Source: Algoriphagus aestuariicola
Lineage (GTDB): Bacteria > Bacteroidota > Bacteroidia > Cytophagales > Cyclobacteriaceae
Length of the DNA stretch: 64,000 nucleotides
Reading direction: 5' to 3'
Assembly: GCF_017254835.1 (NCBI RefSeq)
Contig: NZ_JAFKCW010000002.1
Span: 1,100,592-1,164,591, forward strand
Shown here: positions 28,094 through 36,775 of the stretch, piece after piece
Numbering within the stretch: the stretch's first letter is position 1
Layout of the letters: each line of letters starts with the position of its first letter
Position numbers and translations under genes: made by a program
Notes under the pieces: generated by a model
The model's input: the letters and a program-made list of their open reading frames with translations, nothing else
Database searches by the model: none
What the model was told of the DNA's origin: nothing

Positions 28094-28506
28094 GGATCTT
28101 CTTTGATGTGAATACGATCCTGGACTTTTTCCTCGAGAGAAGTCCCAATCCAAAAGAAATCAACTCGCTTTTTGAGAAAGTAGACCAAGGGGAAATCATC
28201 GGTTTTGTCAGTATTTCGGTGATCCAGACCTGCTCCTATTTTTTGACACAAGCTAAAGGGGCTAAAATCACCAAGGAAATCATCGGGGTAATTTGCCGCA
28301 GGTTTCAATTGATCGAGGGATCAAAACTGGACGTGATGAGCGCTGTGGAGTCTCCCCATGAAGACATCGAAGACGCCATCCACTTTTTTATGTGTCTTTC
28401 GAACGGAATACAGGCCATAGTGACCAGCGACAAGGGTTTTCTGAAAATGGCGAGGCCACATCTTCCAATCTTTACTCCCTTGGAACTTATTGAATCCTTG
28501 AAATGA
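28090..28506 (+). CDS. PIN-domain toxin ribonuclease (VapC-like)
   Basis: A 138-residue PIN-fold RNase, toxic unless bound by the antitoxin encoded upstream. Acidic residues read as D6 (IFFDVNTILDF), D92/D95 (HEDIEDAIHFF) and D114 (VTSDKGF). The second acidic residue common near position 40-45 is not evident (SISVIQ here), so the active site may be slightly atypical. The 4-base overlap with the antitoxin gene shows coupling. The pair lies between two direct repeats, suggesting insertion as a unit. Confidence 0.9.
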   Translation: MRIFFDVNTILDFFLERSPNPKEINSLFEKVDQGEIIGFVSISVIQTCSYFLTQAKGAKITKEIIGVICRRFQLIEGSKLDVMSAVESPHEDIEDAIHFFMCLSNGIQAIVTSDKGFLKMARPHLPIFTPLELIESLK

Positions 28507-28550
28507 CCGTTATATGCAATTCTAAATCTCAGCCCTATTCCCATTCAGCG

Positions 28551-28640
28551 CGTTCTTAGGGGCTCCACTTTTCTAAAAAAGAATTCAAGATGCCAGCTCG
28601 TCTTTGGAGAAGATTCTTCCGCTTGCCTTTTCCTTCAAAA
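28551..28640 (-). repeat. Direct-repeat copy B (3' end of the Gfo/Idh gene)
   Basis: Partner of the copy at 27646-27740. It contains the last codons ([14 protein letters not shown]) and stop of the Gfo/Idh gene plus about 35 downstream bases. Confidence 0.75.
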
Positions 28641-29784
28641 TCACCTTTTTATCCCCATTGGGCAGGATTTCCTCTTTGATCAGCCAGTGATGGTCATCAT
28701 AAGAATTGTAAACTGAGGGTTTGCTCAGGCCTCTTTTTCCTCTCCACAGAGGTAGATCAACCGGTTCCCACAGCTTGGTTTTGGCGGATTTGTAGGCCGC
28801 ATCCAAAATGGCATTGACCACATAGCCATCGTAAAAAGTCTCTCTTGGAGCAGTCCCTTTTTCCAAGGACTCAAACATATCTATAAACATATTGGGATAG
28901 CCCAGTTCATGCGCTTCATCGCCTACCGGAAAAAGCCATCCCGCGGAAGTTTCCGCCTTTTCGGCGACATAGCCTTGCCCGGCTCCGCTGCTGAACATTT
29001 CAAAGCCTGTTCTCAAAAAGGAATTGATCCAGATCGTGCCCTCCGTCCCCATCACCTCATCCCTCAAGTCCATCCCACCTCTGAAAGTCCAGGAAACTTC
29101 AAACTGTCCGATCGCCCCATTTTCATATTTCACCAGACCAATGGCATGGTCTTCGGCTTCGATGGGCTTGACCTGGGTATCCGCCCAGCACATCACCTCC
29201 ACAGGCAGAACGTCTTTCCCGATAAAATTCCTGGAAATCTCCACACAGTGGCAGCCCAAATCCACGATGGCTCCACCGCCCGCTTTTTCCATATCCCAAA
29301 ACCAATCCGAATGTGGGCCGGGATGGGTTTCTCTGGATTTCGCCCACAAAACCCTTCCAATCGCTCCGGATTCCACGCTTTTGACCGACTTCAGAAACTT
29401 CGGTGTATAGCACAGATCTTCCAGATAGCCCGCAAATACGCCGGCTTCCTCCACCGCTTTAGTCATTCGCAGCGCCTCTTCCGCGTTTCTTCCCAAGGGC
29501 TTGGTGCAAAGCACTGGCTTCTTGTGTTTGACGCAAAGCATGACCGCCTCCTCATGCACATGGTTGGGAAGGGCAATGATCACCACGTCCGTTTGGGGAT
29601 GGGCGATCGCTTCTTCCATATCCGTGGTCCAGACCGGAACTTGGTAATCTTTGGAAAAGCGCTTGGCTGTCTCTTCCCTTCTCGCGTAAACCACAGCAAC
29701 CTGATCTTTCCCTCTCCTTCCAATCAGCGATTCCGCATAAAACCTCCCGATAAATCCTCCTCCCAGAATACAAATATTTAGCAT
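28585..29784 (-). CDS. Gfo/Idh/MocA-family NAD(P)-dependent oxidoreductase
   Basis: A 399-residue cytoplasmic dehydrogenase. The N-terminal Rossmann fold has [18 protein letters not shown] and the EKP-like motif appears as [15 protein letters not shown]. The C-terminal half contains [21 protein letters not shown] and the beta-sheet segment [18 protein letters not shown]. The substrate is probably a sugar or cyclitol derivative; this is inference from the family. It is transcribed just after the phytanoyl-CoA dioxygenase gene (2-base gap), so the two may act in one pathway. The last 14 residues are encoded by the repeat that also occurs at 27.7 kb. Confidence 0.93.
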   Translation of the reverse strand: MLNICILGGGFIGRFYAESLIGRRGKDQVAVVYARREETAKRFSKDYQVPVWTTDMEEAIAHPQTDVVIIALPNHVHEEAVMLCVKHKKPVLCTKPLGRNAEEALRMTKAVEEAGVFAGYLEDLCYTPKFLKSVKSVESGAIGRVLWAKSRETHPGPHSDWFWDMEKAGGGAIVDLGCHCVEISRNFIGKDVLPVEVMCWADTQVKPIEAEDHAIGLVKYENGAIGQFEVSWTFRGGMDLRDEVMGTEGTIWINSFLRTGFEMFSSGAGQGYVAEKAETSAGWLFPVGDEAHELGYPNMFIDMFESLEKGTAPRETFYDGYVVNAILDAAYKSAKTKLWEPVDLPLWRGKRGLSKPSVYNSYDDHHWLIKEEILPNGDKKVILKEKASGRIFSKDELAS

Positions 29785-29786
29785 GC

Positions 29787-30599
29787 CTATTTTACGTTTA
29801 GGGTGATCTCTTTTTCCTTGACCAAAAAATCGGCAGCGGACACTTTCCGCATTCCGCTAGCCAAAATGGCCTCATCCCGAACTACCTCCACGGGTGTAAT
29901 GCAGGAGGTACTTTTCTCACGAAAGGGTTTGTTGTAAGAAAGATTATAGGCCGAAATAACCGACCAGCGCGGCTTTTCGCTTAAATTGGCCTCGGAGCGA
30001 TGCAGGAGATTGGGATGAAAAAAGAGCACATCCCCAGCCTTCAGTTCACAATAAACCAGCTCCGATATTCTTTCAGCTTCGGTGACAAAATCCAGATCCG
30101 CTCCCTGTTGCTCTCCCACGAAGGAATGCTCAAAGCGCTGCATTTTATGGGTTCCCTTCAAGACCTGAAGGCAGCCATTTTCCTTGGTTGCATCTGTGAG
30201 GGCGAGCATCACGGAAATCATCGCTTCGGGAAAAAGAAAGCCGTTTTTGTACCAATACCCATAGTCTTGATGCCATTCCCAGGCTCCTCCGACCTTGGGC
30301 TGCTTTTGCATAATCTTGGAGTGAAAATGGCAAACCTCACCCGACCCAAGTAGACTTTGAACCGAATTGACTATGCGCTGACAGCGGGACATCAGGCCAA
30401 AAGAATCATCTCCGGCAGTAAACCATAAGGTCAATTTAGTCTTCTTGCCATCTTGGTCATTCAGGTCAAAGGAATTTCCGGTGACGGTATCGTCTGTGGC
30501 TACGGAAAACAGTAGGGCAATTTCTTCCGGACTGAAAAGTCCAGAAAGGATGAGGAAACCATCTTTTTGGTAGGTTTCCTGCTGGGCAGGTGTAAGCAT
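29787..30599 (-). CDS. Phytanoyl-CoA dioxygenase (PhyH) family protein
   Basis: A 270-residue non-haem Fe(II)/2-oxoglutarate-dependent oxygenase. Iron ligands are H and D in [15 protein letters not shown] and the distal His in [15 protein letters not shown]; the 2-oxoglutarate-binding Arg is probably in the following [13 protein letters not shown]. The substrate cannot be read from the sequence. First gene of a two-gene unit with the Gfo/Idh dehydrogenase, which suggests catabolism of a hydroxylatable small molecule. Confidence 0.92.
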   Translation of the reverse strand: MLTPAQQETYQKDGFLILSGLFSPEEIALLFSVATDDTVTGNSFDLNDQDGKKTKLTLWFTAGDDSFGLMSRCQRIVNSVQSLLGSGEVCHFHSKIMQKQPKVGGAWEWHQDYGYWYKNGFLFPEAMISVMLALTDATKENGCLQVLKGTHKMQRFEHSFVGEQQGADLDFVTEAERISELVYCELKAGDVLFFHPNLLHRSEANLSEKPRWSVISAYNLSYNKPFREKSTSCITPVEVVRDEAILASGMRKVSAADFLVKEKEITLNVK

Positions 30600-30974
30600 A
30601 ATGGAGGCATTTTGGGTTAAAAAGTCAAAAAGGACTTTGTCTAAATAAGTTGAGAAAAAATCCGATTAACCGCAATTGTACCGCAAGCCAAAATCCCGTT
30701 GGTTTTGGGGCGGGAAGACGGAAGACCGAAGCTTGTTAGCACCAAACATTTTTGGGATAGGCGCGGTGGGCTGACGCAGCAGCGAGCCGGCGTTCGGCCC
30801 CGTGCGGTGGAAGCTTTGCTGCGTCTTGATTTTTTCGTTCTTTTTTATCAAGAAAAAAGAACAAAGAAAAGATATAACCTAAACAGGCTTTGAAGCGACA
30901 TTCAGTTGCTCGAGGTAAGATTGTATTTCTCAACCAATCAAAGTAAAACCAGAAAGTCTAAGATTTTAAAACCC
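30600..30974. other. Intergenic region with GC-rich repeat and hairpin
   Basis: Contains a GC-rich stretch (about 30760-30830) unlike the flanking DNA, followed by a perfect 10-bp hairpin at 30837-30862. The whole looks like a dispersed Bacteroidota repeat. No gene is supported; open frames here have repeat-like composition. Confidence 0.5.
30837..30862. repeat. Hairpin GTTCTTTTTT-ATCAAG-AAAAAAGAAC
   Basis: A perfect 10-bp stem with a 6-nt loop, the recognisable core of the dispersed element described for this spacer. It may also terminate transcription. Confidence 0.6.
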
Positions 30975-33920
30975 TTATTTATTCAACGCTTCCCAGAGAA
31001 TCTCAACAGGATGCATGGCTTTACGCCCAGTTCCATCGGCGATTTGATGGCGACAGGAGGTTCCGGGTGCGGCGATCAGTGTGTCCGTTTCAGCCTTCCT
31101 TACGGCTGGAAATAGCACCAACTCCCCTACTTGTTGTGACACTTCGTAGTGCTCTGCCTCATAGCCAAAGCTTCCAGCCATCCCGCAGCAACCGCTTGGA
31201 ATGCTTTCTACCGTATAGTTTGCCGGAAGTGAAAGGATTTTCTGGGTCCAAATCACAGAAGAAAGCGCCTTTTGGTGGCAATGTCCATGCAGCTTGATCT
31301 TTTGGGGCTTGGAGGTAAACTGTTCCGCCTTGATGTTTCCAGCAGCTGCCTCTTGGGCCAAAAACTCGTCGATCAGCTTCACATGAAACTTGAGTTTTTT
31401 GGCTGCTTCCACCAATTCAGGCCCCACGATGCGCGGGTATTCATCCCTGAAACTCAGAATCGCCGAAGGCTCCAAACCAATCAAGGGCGTATTTCCATCA
31501 ATCAAGGGAGCAAAGGCCTTCACGTTGGCTTCTGCATGCTTTTTGGCTTTTGGCAACAATCCTTTGGAGAGCGCGGATCGCCCACTTTCCTCATGATCCA
31601 CGAGCTTCACCTCATAGCCCAATTTCTTTAAAAGTGAAATGGCCTTGATGCCTATTTGGGTATCGTTGTGGTTGGTAAACTCATCGACAAAGAAATAGAC
31701 CGATTTGATGGATTTGGCTGCACCGGGAAGGCTCTCGTAGTTTTTCGCAAACCATTTTCTCAGGCTGACCGCGCTGATTTCTGGCAAATTTCGCGCTGGA
31801 GCGACCTTTAGGATAGACTTCATCCAGCCACCCGTCAGGGAATTGTTCAGGAAGAAATTGGCAACACTAGGCATGATCGATCCGAATTCATTCAGCTCAT
31901 TGATGTAGGCAAAGGCTTTGGAGCGAAGTGGAACACCATTCGTTTTTTGGTATTGATAAAGAAATTCCGCCTTCATGCTGGCCATGTCCACATTGGATGG
32001 GCACTCGGCGGTACAGCCCTTGCAGCTTAGGCACAAATCCATGGCTTCCTTGATCTCCGGATGGTCAAAGGCATTTTCCTTGTTGTCCAGAGTCAAAAAC
32101 TCCCGAAGGGTATTTGCCCGCCCGCGTACCGCATCGCGTTCATTTCGGGTCGCCATAAAGGAAGGGCACATTGTGCCGCCTGAACCTGGAAGTTTGCGAC
32201 AATCCCCAGAACCATTGCATTTCTCCGCTAATCGAAGAATCCCGCCTACGGAAGAAAAGTCCATCATGGTCTTGTGCTCTGGCGTCTTCATTCCCGGCTC
32301 ATAGCGCAGGAATTTGTTCATCGGAGCGGCGTCCACGATTTTCCCGGGATTGAAAATATTTTTCGGATCCCAGGTGAACTTGATTCTTCGGAAAAGCTCA
32401 TAATTCTTTTCCCCAACCATGAGCGGGATAAAAGCCGCACGAACGCGTCCGTCTCCATGTTCGCCGGAAAGCGATCCGTTATATTTCTTGACCAATTTGG
32501 CCGAAGCCAAAGAGATCTGATAAAACTCTTCTACATCTTCTGCCTTTTTCAAATCGAGAATGGGGCGCAAGTGAATTTCACCTGCACCAGCATGCGCGTA
32601 GTGAACCGGCTTTTGCTTGAATCCAGCCATCATTTCATCGACCTCATCGATGTAGTCAGCCAAATCTTCAATGTCCACTGCTGTGTCTTCGATACATGCC
32701 ACGGCTTTTGGATCCCCAGGAATATTACCCAAAAGCCCCAATCCCGCGGCTCTTAAAGCCCAAGCTGAAGCGACTTTGGCAGGCTCGATGATTGGATAGG
32801 CATAGCCATACCCTCCAGCTTTCAGGTCAGCCACGAGCGCCTCTCCCTTGGCCATTGCCTCTTCAAGGGTATTCCCCCGAAATTCAATCATCAAAAGCGC
32901 CTCAGGATCTCCTTCTACGAAATAGCGGTTTTTGGAATATTCAATGCTTTCTTTGGTGCAGTCCAGAATGATCTTGTCCATCAATTCCACCGCAGTAGCT
33001 GGGTGCTTCATCGCTACTTGAGCTGATTTCATGCTTTCATGAATCGTTGCAAAATGTGCCGCCACAACGATTTCCACCGGTTCAGGAAGCGGATCCAGAC
33101 TGATTTTTATTTCGGTGGTGAAAGCCAAAGTCCCTTCGGAACCTGTCAGTAGCTTACAGAAGTTGAACTTTTCCTTTCCTTCAAAAAGCTCAGCTTTTAG
33201 CAATTCGTCTACAGCATAGCCTGTATTTCGTCGGTGAATTGACTTTTTTGGGAACTGGGCATGGATCTCCTCCCGGATTTCCAGATTGTTGAGTTCGTCA
33301 AAAATTTGGCGATAAAGAGTGCCTTCCAGGTCTTGCTGCGCACATTTCCGGTCGAAATCATCCTGGGAAATTTCCCCAAAAACCACCTGCTTTCCGTCAC
33401 TCAGAATCGTGTTGAGGGAAATGACTTTGTCCCTGGTTACGCCATAGACAATGGATGTAGTCCCGGAAGAGTTATTCCCGACCATTCCACCGATCATCGC
33501 TCGGTTGGCAGTGGAAGTGATCGGACTGAAGAAAAAGCCGTGAGGTTTTAAGTATCGATTGAGTTCATCCCGCACCACGCCCGGCTGCACCAGCACCCAG
33601 CGTTCCTCTTTGTTGAATTCCAGTATTTTGGTGAAATTCTTGGAAACATCCACCACAATTCCATTGCCCACACACTGCCCAGCCAAGGAAGTTCCTGCTG
33701 TTCTGGGGATCAGTGAGGTGCCATTTTCATTCGCAAAATGAATGAGTTTCTGGATGTCTGATTCCGACTTGGGGAAGGCTACCGCCAAAGGCATCTCCCG
33801 ATAGACGGAAGCATCAGTGGCATAGAGGGTCTTTGTTAATCGGTCGACTTGCAGGCTTCCCTCGAGTTGGCTGGCAAGTTTTTCCAATAAAGGCAATAGG
33901 TTAGGCTGATTTGAACTCAT
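30975..33920 (-). CDS. FAD-linked oxidase / Fe-S dehydrogenase fusion (D-lactate/glycolate dehydrogenase-like)
   Basis: A 981-residue respiratory-type dehydrogenase, probably at the inner face of the membrane. The order is: FAD_binding_4 domain (about 30-220; RTAGTSLAGQCVGNGIVVDV), FAD-oxidase C-terminal domain (about 270-530; SGEHGDGRVRAAFIP), a ferredoxin-like domain with two Cys clusters (CNGSGDCRKLPGSGGTMCP; CLSCKGCTAECP), and cysteine-rich CCG domains (GHCHQKAL; SGCCGMAGSFGYEAEHYE). This YdiJ/Dld-II-like layout oxidises D-2-hydroxyacids. The ATG at 33920 is preferred over the upstream TTG. It stands alone. Confidence 0.94.
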   Translation of the reverse strand: MSSNQPNLLPLLEKLASQLEGSLQVDRLTKTLYATDASVYREMPLAVAFPKSESDIQKLIHFANENGTSLIPRTAGTSLAGQCVGNGIVVDVSKNFTKILEFNKEERWVLVQPGVVRDELNRYLKPHGFFFSPITSTANRAMIGGMVGNNSSGTTSIVYGVTRDKVISLNTILSDGKQVVFGEISQDDFDRKCAQQDLEGTLYRQIFDELNNLEIREEIHAQFPKKSIHRRNTGYAVDELLKAELFEGKEKFNFCKLLTGSEGTLAFTTEIKISLDPLPEPVEIVVAAHFATIHESMKSAQVAMKHPATAVELMDKIILDCTKESIEYSKNRYFVEGDPEALLMIEFRGNTLEEAMAKGEALVADLKAGGYGYAYPIIEPAKVASAWALRAAGLGLLGNIPGDPKAVACIEDTAVDIEDLADYIDEVDEMMAGFKQKPVHYAHAGAGEIHLRPILDLKKAEDVEEFYQISLASAKLVKKYNGSLSGEHGDGRVRAAFIPLMVGEKNYELFRRIKFTWDPKNIFNPGKIVDAAPMNKFLRYEPGMKTPEHKTMMDFSSVGGILRLAEKCNGSGDCRKLPGSGGTMCPSFMATRNERDAVRGRANTLREFLTLDNKENAFDHPEIKEAMDLCLSCKGCTAECPSNVDMASMKAEFLYQYQKTNGVPLRSKAFAYINELNEFGSIMPSVANFFLNNSLTGGWMKSILKVAPARNLPEISAVSLRKWFAKNYESLPGAAKSIKSVYFFVDEFTNHNDTQIGIKAISLLKKLGYEVKLVDHEESGRSALSKGLLPKAKKHAEANVKAFAPLIDGNTPLIGLEPSAILSFRDEYPRIVGPELVEAAKKLKFHVKLIDEFLAQEAAAGNIKAEQFTSKPQKIKLHGHCHQKALSSVIWTQKILSLPANYTVESIPSGCCGMAGSFGYEAEHYEVSQQVGELVLFPAVRKAETDTLIAAPGTSCRHQIADGTGRKAMHPVEILWEALNK

Positions 33921-34105
33921 GCCCAAAAATAGCTTTCCCCACCAGATTAAGGAAAAGTCACAGGAAAAGAATTTTTATCCAAAAAAAACCAGAGAAACAG
34001 AAAATCCATGCCTACAATCTAGACTTTGGACGACCATTCTATGGAAACAGAAAATCCGAAGACCAAAAAAACCACATTGACTCTAACCGCATTCTTGCTA
34101 CATTC

Positions 34106-34139
34106 GTATCAATTGATAAAATATACTATCAAATGATAC
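34106..34139 (+). promoter_or_regulatory. Inverted-repeat operator of the Xre/RES module
   Basis: GTATCAATTGATA (34106-34118) and TATCAAATGATAC (34127-34139) are inverted, 12 of 13 matching, spaced by 8 bases. The right arm covers the antitoxin start codon. A likely binding site for the Xre antitoxin. Confidence 0.7.
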
Positions 34140-34597
34140 TCGAAACGGAAGATTATCAGACCACTGCCCACTACAAAAAGCTAGTACAAATCCTCTGGAA
34201 AAGGGCTATGCAATGGCAAATACGAAACCCGTTTGATTTCATAGCAATAGCCACGGAAGGAGTCGATGCCCAAATTATTGAGAATTTCTGGACACATTTT
34301 GAACTATCCAAGGCTGAAACTTCCAGACTTCTAAACATATCCGAGCCAACCATCTATCGCTGGACGAAATCCGGAAAAAAACTCGACAGGAACTATTCGA
34401 TCCAGATCTTCGAACTGACCGATCTTTTTCTATACGGGGAAGAAGTCTTTGAAAACCAGCACAATTTTTTCCAATGGCTCGAATTACCCAACATGGCATT
34501 GGGAGGATTTGAACCTAGAGAAGTTCTGGAGATTCCGGGGGGACTTTCTAAAGTCCGAGATCTACTTGGGCGTATTGACCACGGAGTCTTCAGCTGA
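34133..34597 (+). CDS. Xre/MbcA/ParS-type antitoxin
   Basis: A 154-residue antitoxin of the RES/Xre type. A helix-turn-helix is visible at about 60-85 (ELSKAETSRLLNISEPTIYRW), and the C-terminal toxin-binding domain (DUF2384) is clear in GEEVFENQHNFFQWLELPN followed by MALGGFEPREVLEIPGG and the DLLGRIDHGVFS end. The start at 34133 follows family length and the operator; a longer open frame to 33911 has no typical sequence. Stop and toxin ATG are 4 bases apart. Probably represses its own promoter. Confidence 0.9.
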   Translation: MILETEDYQTTAHYKKLVQILWKRAMQWQIRNPFDFIAIATEGVDAQIIENFWTHFELSKAETSRLLNISEPTIYRWTKSGKKLDRNYSIQIFELTDLFLYGEEVFENQHNFFQWLELPNMALGGFEPREVLEIPGGLSKVRDLLGRIDHGVFS

Positions 34598-34601
34598 TCA
34601 A

Positions 34602-35054
34602 ATGCAGGTCTATAGACTCGCCAAATCTAAATATGCCGGCGACATTTCAGGAACGGGTGCGGCAATCCATCCTGGGAGATGGAACAAAAGAGGCTATCCA
34701 GTATTATATACGGGCGTCAATCCCGAAATCGCGCTTTTGGAAATCATCGTCCACCTTCCACCTATGCTTGCGCCAGCCTTGGATCTACTCGTCCTGGAAC
34801 TTCCTGACAATTCTATACTAGAACTCAAAGAATCAGACCTCCCTTCCAATTGGTCGGACTATCCAGCACCTACTATCCTTTCAGAAATTGGACAGCGATG
34901 GATCGAAGATGGAAAAAATCTGGCCCTTCAAGTCCCGAGCAGCATCATCAAAACCTCCTCGATCTTGATACTCAATTGCCAGCACCCAAATTATGGAGAG
35001 GTAAGAATTCTGGAAAGGCGGCCATTCCAACTTGACCCAAGATTAATTAAATAG
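34602..35054 (+). CDS. RES-domain toxin
   Basis: A 150-residue RES-family toxin; characterised members degrade NAD+ to halt growth. Features are MQVYRLAKSKYA at the N-terminus, GAAIHPGRWNKRGYPVLYTG (the RWNxxG block) and ALLEIIVHLP with conserved Glu at 47, followed by the VPSSIIKTS segment that should supply the Ser. Length and position after an Xre/ParS antitoxin are standard. No truncation is seen. Confidence 0.92.
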   Translation: MQVYRLAKSKYAGDISGTGAAIHPGRWNKRGYPVLYTGVNPEIALLEIIVHLPPMLAPALDLLVLELPDNSILELKESDLPSNWSDYPAPTILSEIGQRWIEDGKNLALQVPSSIIKTSSILILNCQHPNYGEVRILERRPFQLDPRLIK

Positions 35055-35091
35055 GAAAAAAACAGAGATATCGCTCTTAATCTAACACCCC

Positions 35092-35862
35092 ATGTTCTTC
35101 TACCTTTCCCAGTTTCTGAGCTTTCTAGCCCTGCCAATGACCATAGTAATGGTTTTCATTGTGGCCGGAGCAATCTTCATCCGCAGAAAATGGGGCAAGA
35201 AAAGCCTCTGGATTGGAATCACTCTTCTGCTCTTTTTCACCAATCCCTTTCTTTCCAATCTGGCGCTATTGGCTTGGGAGCCCGAGTTCAAGTCCTTCGA
35301 TGAAATTGAAAACCATGAAATCGGCATTGTCCTTACCGGCGTGACCAACCTGGGCAAGACAGCCTACGATAGGACATTTTTCAACAAGGGCGCCGACCGA
35401 ATCACCCATGCACTCCAGCTTTATCGCATGGGCAAGATCAAAAAAATCCTCATTACGGGAGGCCAAGGCCTGAACCCTGTCAATCCGCAATCGGAGGCTG
35501 AAGTGTTAAAGCGTTTTTTGCTGATGACAGGAATGCCAGAATCCGACATTTTGATCGAAGACCAGAGTAAAAACACCGCCCAAAATGCCCAGTTCACGAA
35601 AGCATTTTTGGAGCAAAAAGGAATTTCCACGGATCAGGAATTCATTCTAATCACCTCGGCTTTTCACATGTACCGCGCAAAGGGATGTTTTGACAAAGTG
35701 GGCTTAAAAACCCTAACCTTCCCGACAGACTATTACTCCCACGACCTGAAATACGACTTGCCTTCCCTACTTTTTCCGGATCCCTTTTCCCTAGAATACT
35801 GGACAAAGCTTGTCAAAGAATGGATTGGAATTGCGATGTACAAAGTCGCGGGATATCTTTAA
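35092..35862 (+). CDS. YdcF-like (DUF218) membrane-anchored protein
   Basis: A 256-residue protein with two N-terminal helices (about 8-30, 38-58) and a periplasmic or cytoplasmic DUF218 domain. The family motifs are EIGIVLTGVT, RITHALQLYRMGKIKKILITGG, EDQSKNTAQNAQ and ILITSAFHMYRAKGCFDKVG. Relatives include ElyC/SanA-like envelope proteins; the exact function is unknown. It starts 37 bases after the RES gene, probably fortuitously. Confidence 0.9.
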   Translation: MFFYLSQFLSFLALPMTIVMVFIVAGAIFIRRKWGKKSLWIGITLLLFFTNPFLSNLALLAWEPEFKSFDEIENHEIGIVLTGVTNLGKTAYDRTFFNKGADRITHALQLYRMGKIKKILITGGQGLNPVNPQSEAEVLKRFLLMTGMPESDILIEDQSKNTAQNAQFTKAFLEQKGISTDQEFILITSAFHMYRAKGCFDKVGLKTLTFPTDYYSHDLKYDLPSLLFPDPFSLEYWTKLVKEWIGIAMYKVAGYL

Positions 35863-35886
35863 GGGCAACTTTTAACCTACCAAAAA

Positions 35887-36771
35887 ATGAAATTCGGAGC
35901 CGTAGCCAACCCAGAAGCCATAGATTTCACCCTACCAGCAGACCATCCGGATACCAAGCGGATTCTGGCCGAATATAAGTCAGACAATGCGCCCTTTGAA
36001 GTTTTTGTAGGCTGCGCAAAGTGGAACAAAACCGACCTCAAGGGATTCTATCCAAAAGGCACAAAGGATGAGCTAGCCTACTACTCCCAGCAGTTTAACT
36101 CCATCGAGCTCAACTCCACGCACTATGGGGTTCCAAAAATTGAACAGGTGGTCATCTGGAAGGAAAAGACGCCGGCGAACTTTAAGTTTTTCCCAAAAAT
36201 CCCTCAGACGATCAGCCACTTCAAGCGCCTGATCGAGGTCAAGACCGAGGTGGACAACTTTGTGGCCACCATGAGTCATTTAGACGAAAAGCTGGGTATG
36301 ATCTTCCTTCAGGTTCATGACAATTTCCAACCAAAGGACATGAGCCGAGTGGAGCGCTTCGTTGCTGAATTCCCAAAGGACGTCCCGCTGGCTATCGAAG
36401 TCAGAAACAAAACCTGGTTTGAGGGAAAAGCCGCCGATGAGTTTTACAAAATCCTTCAAAGCTATCACGTCTCCAATATCATCGTGGACACGGCCGGTCG
36501 TCGGGACATGCTCCATATGCGCCTGTCCAGCGAAGAGGCTTTTGTGAGATTTGTGGGAGCAAATGTCGCCAGCGATTATACCAGACTAGACGAATGGATT
36601 GACCGCATCGAATCGTGGAAAGAACAGGGTCTTCAAAAACTCTACTTCTTCGTCCACCAAAACATCGAGGAAGCCTCTCCCCTCCTTTCTGCCCACTTCA
36701 TCGAGAAATTGAACGGCAGGCTGGGAACGAACCTACGCATCCCAAACGACCCGAACAATCCGCTACCCTAA
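35887..36771 (+). CDS. DUF72 family protein
   Basis: A 294-residue TIM-barrel-like protein of the DUF72 (YecE) family. Motifs are FEVFVGCAKWNKTDLKGFYP, YYSQQFNSIELNSTHYGVP, KFFPKIPQTISH, LAIEVRNKTWF and YFFVHQN. The function is unproven; the fold suggests a nuclease or isomerase-like activity but nothing here decides. 24 bases after YdcF, possibly co-transcribed; converges on hipA with a 4-base gap. Confidence 0.92.
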   Translation: MKFGAVANPEAIDFTLPADHPDTKRILAEYKSDNAPFEVFVGCAKWNKTDLKGFYPKGTKDELAYYSQQFNSIELNSTHYGVPKIEQVVIWKEKTPANFKFFPKIPQTISHFKRLIEVKTEVDNFVATMSHLDEKLGMIFLQVHDNFQPKDMSRVERFVAEFPKDVPLAIEVRNKTWFEGKAADEFYKILQSYHVSNIIVDTAGRRDMLHMRLSSEEAFVRFVGANVASDYTRLDEWIDRIESWKEQGLQKLYFFVHQNIEEASPLLSAHFIEKLNGRLGTNLRIPNDPNNPLP

Positions 36772-36775
36772 TCTT

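Noticed and set aside
33911-34132. N-terminal extension of the Xre antitoxin to 33911
   Set aside because: It has no family-like sequence, would overlap the start region of the divergent FAD/Fe-S gene, and ignores the operator at 34106-34139.
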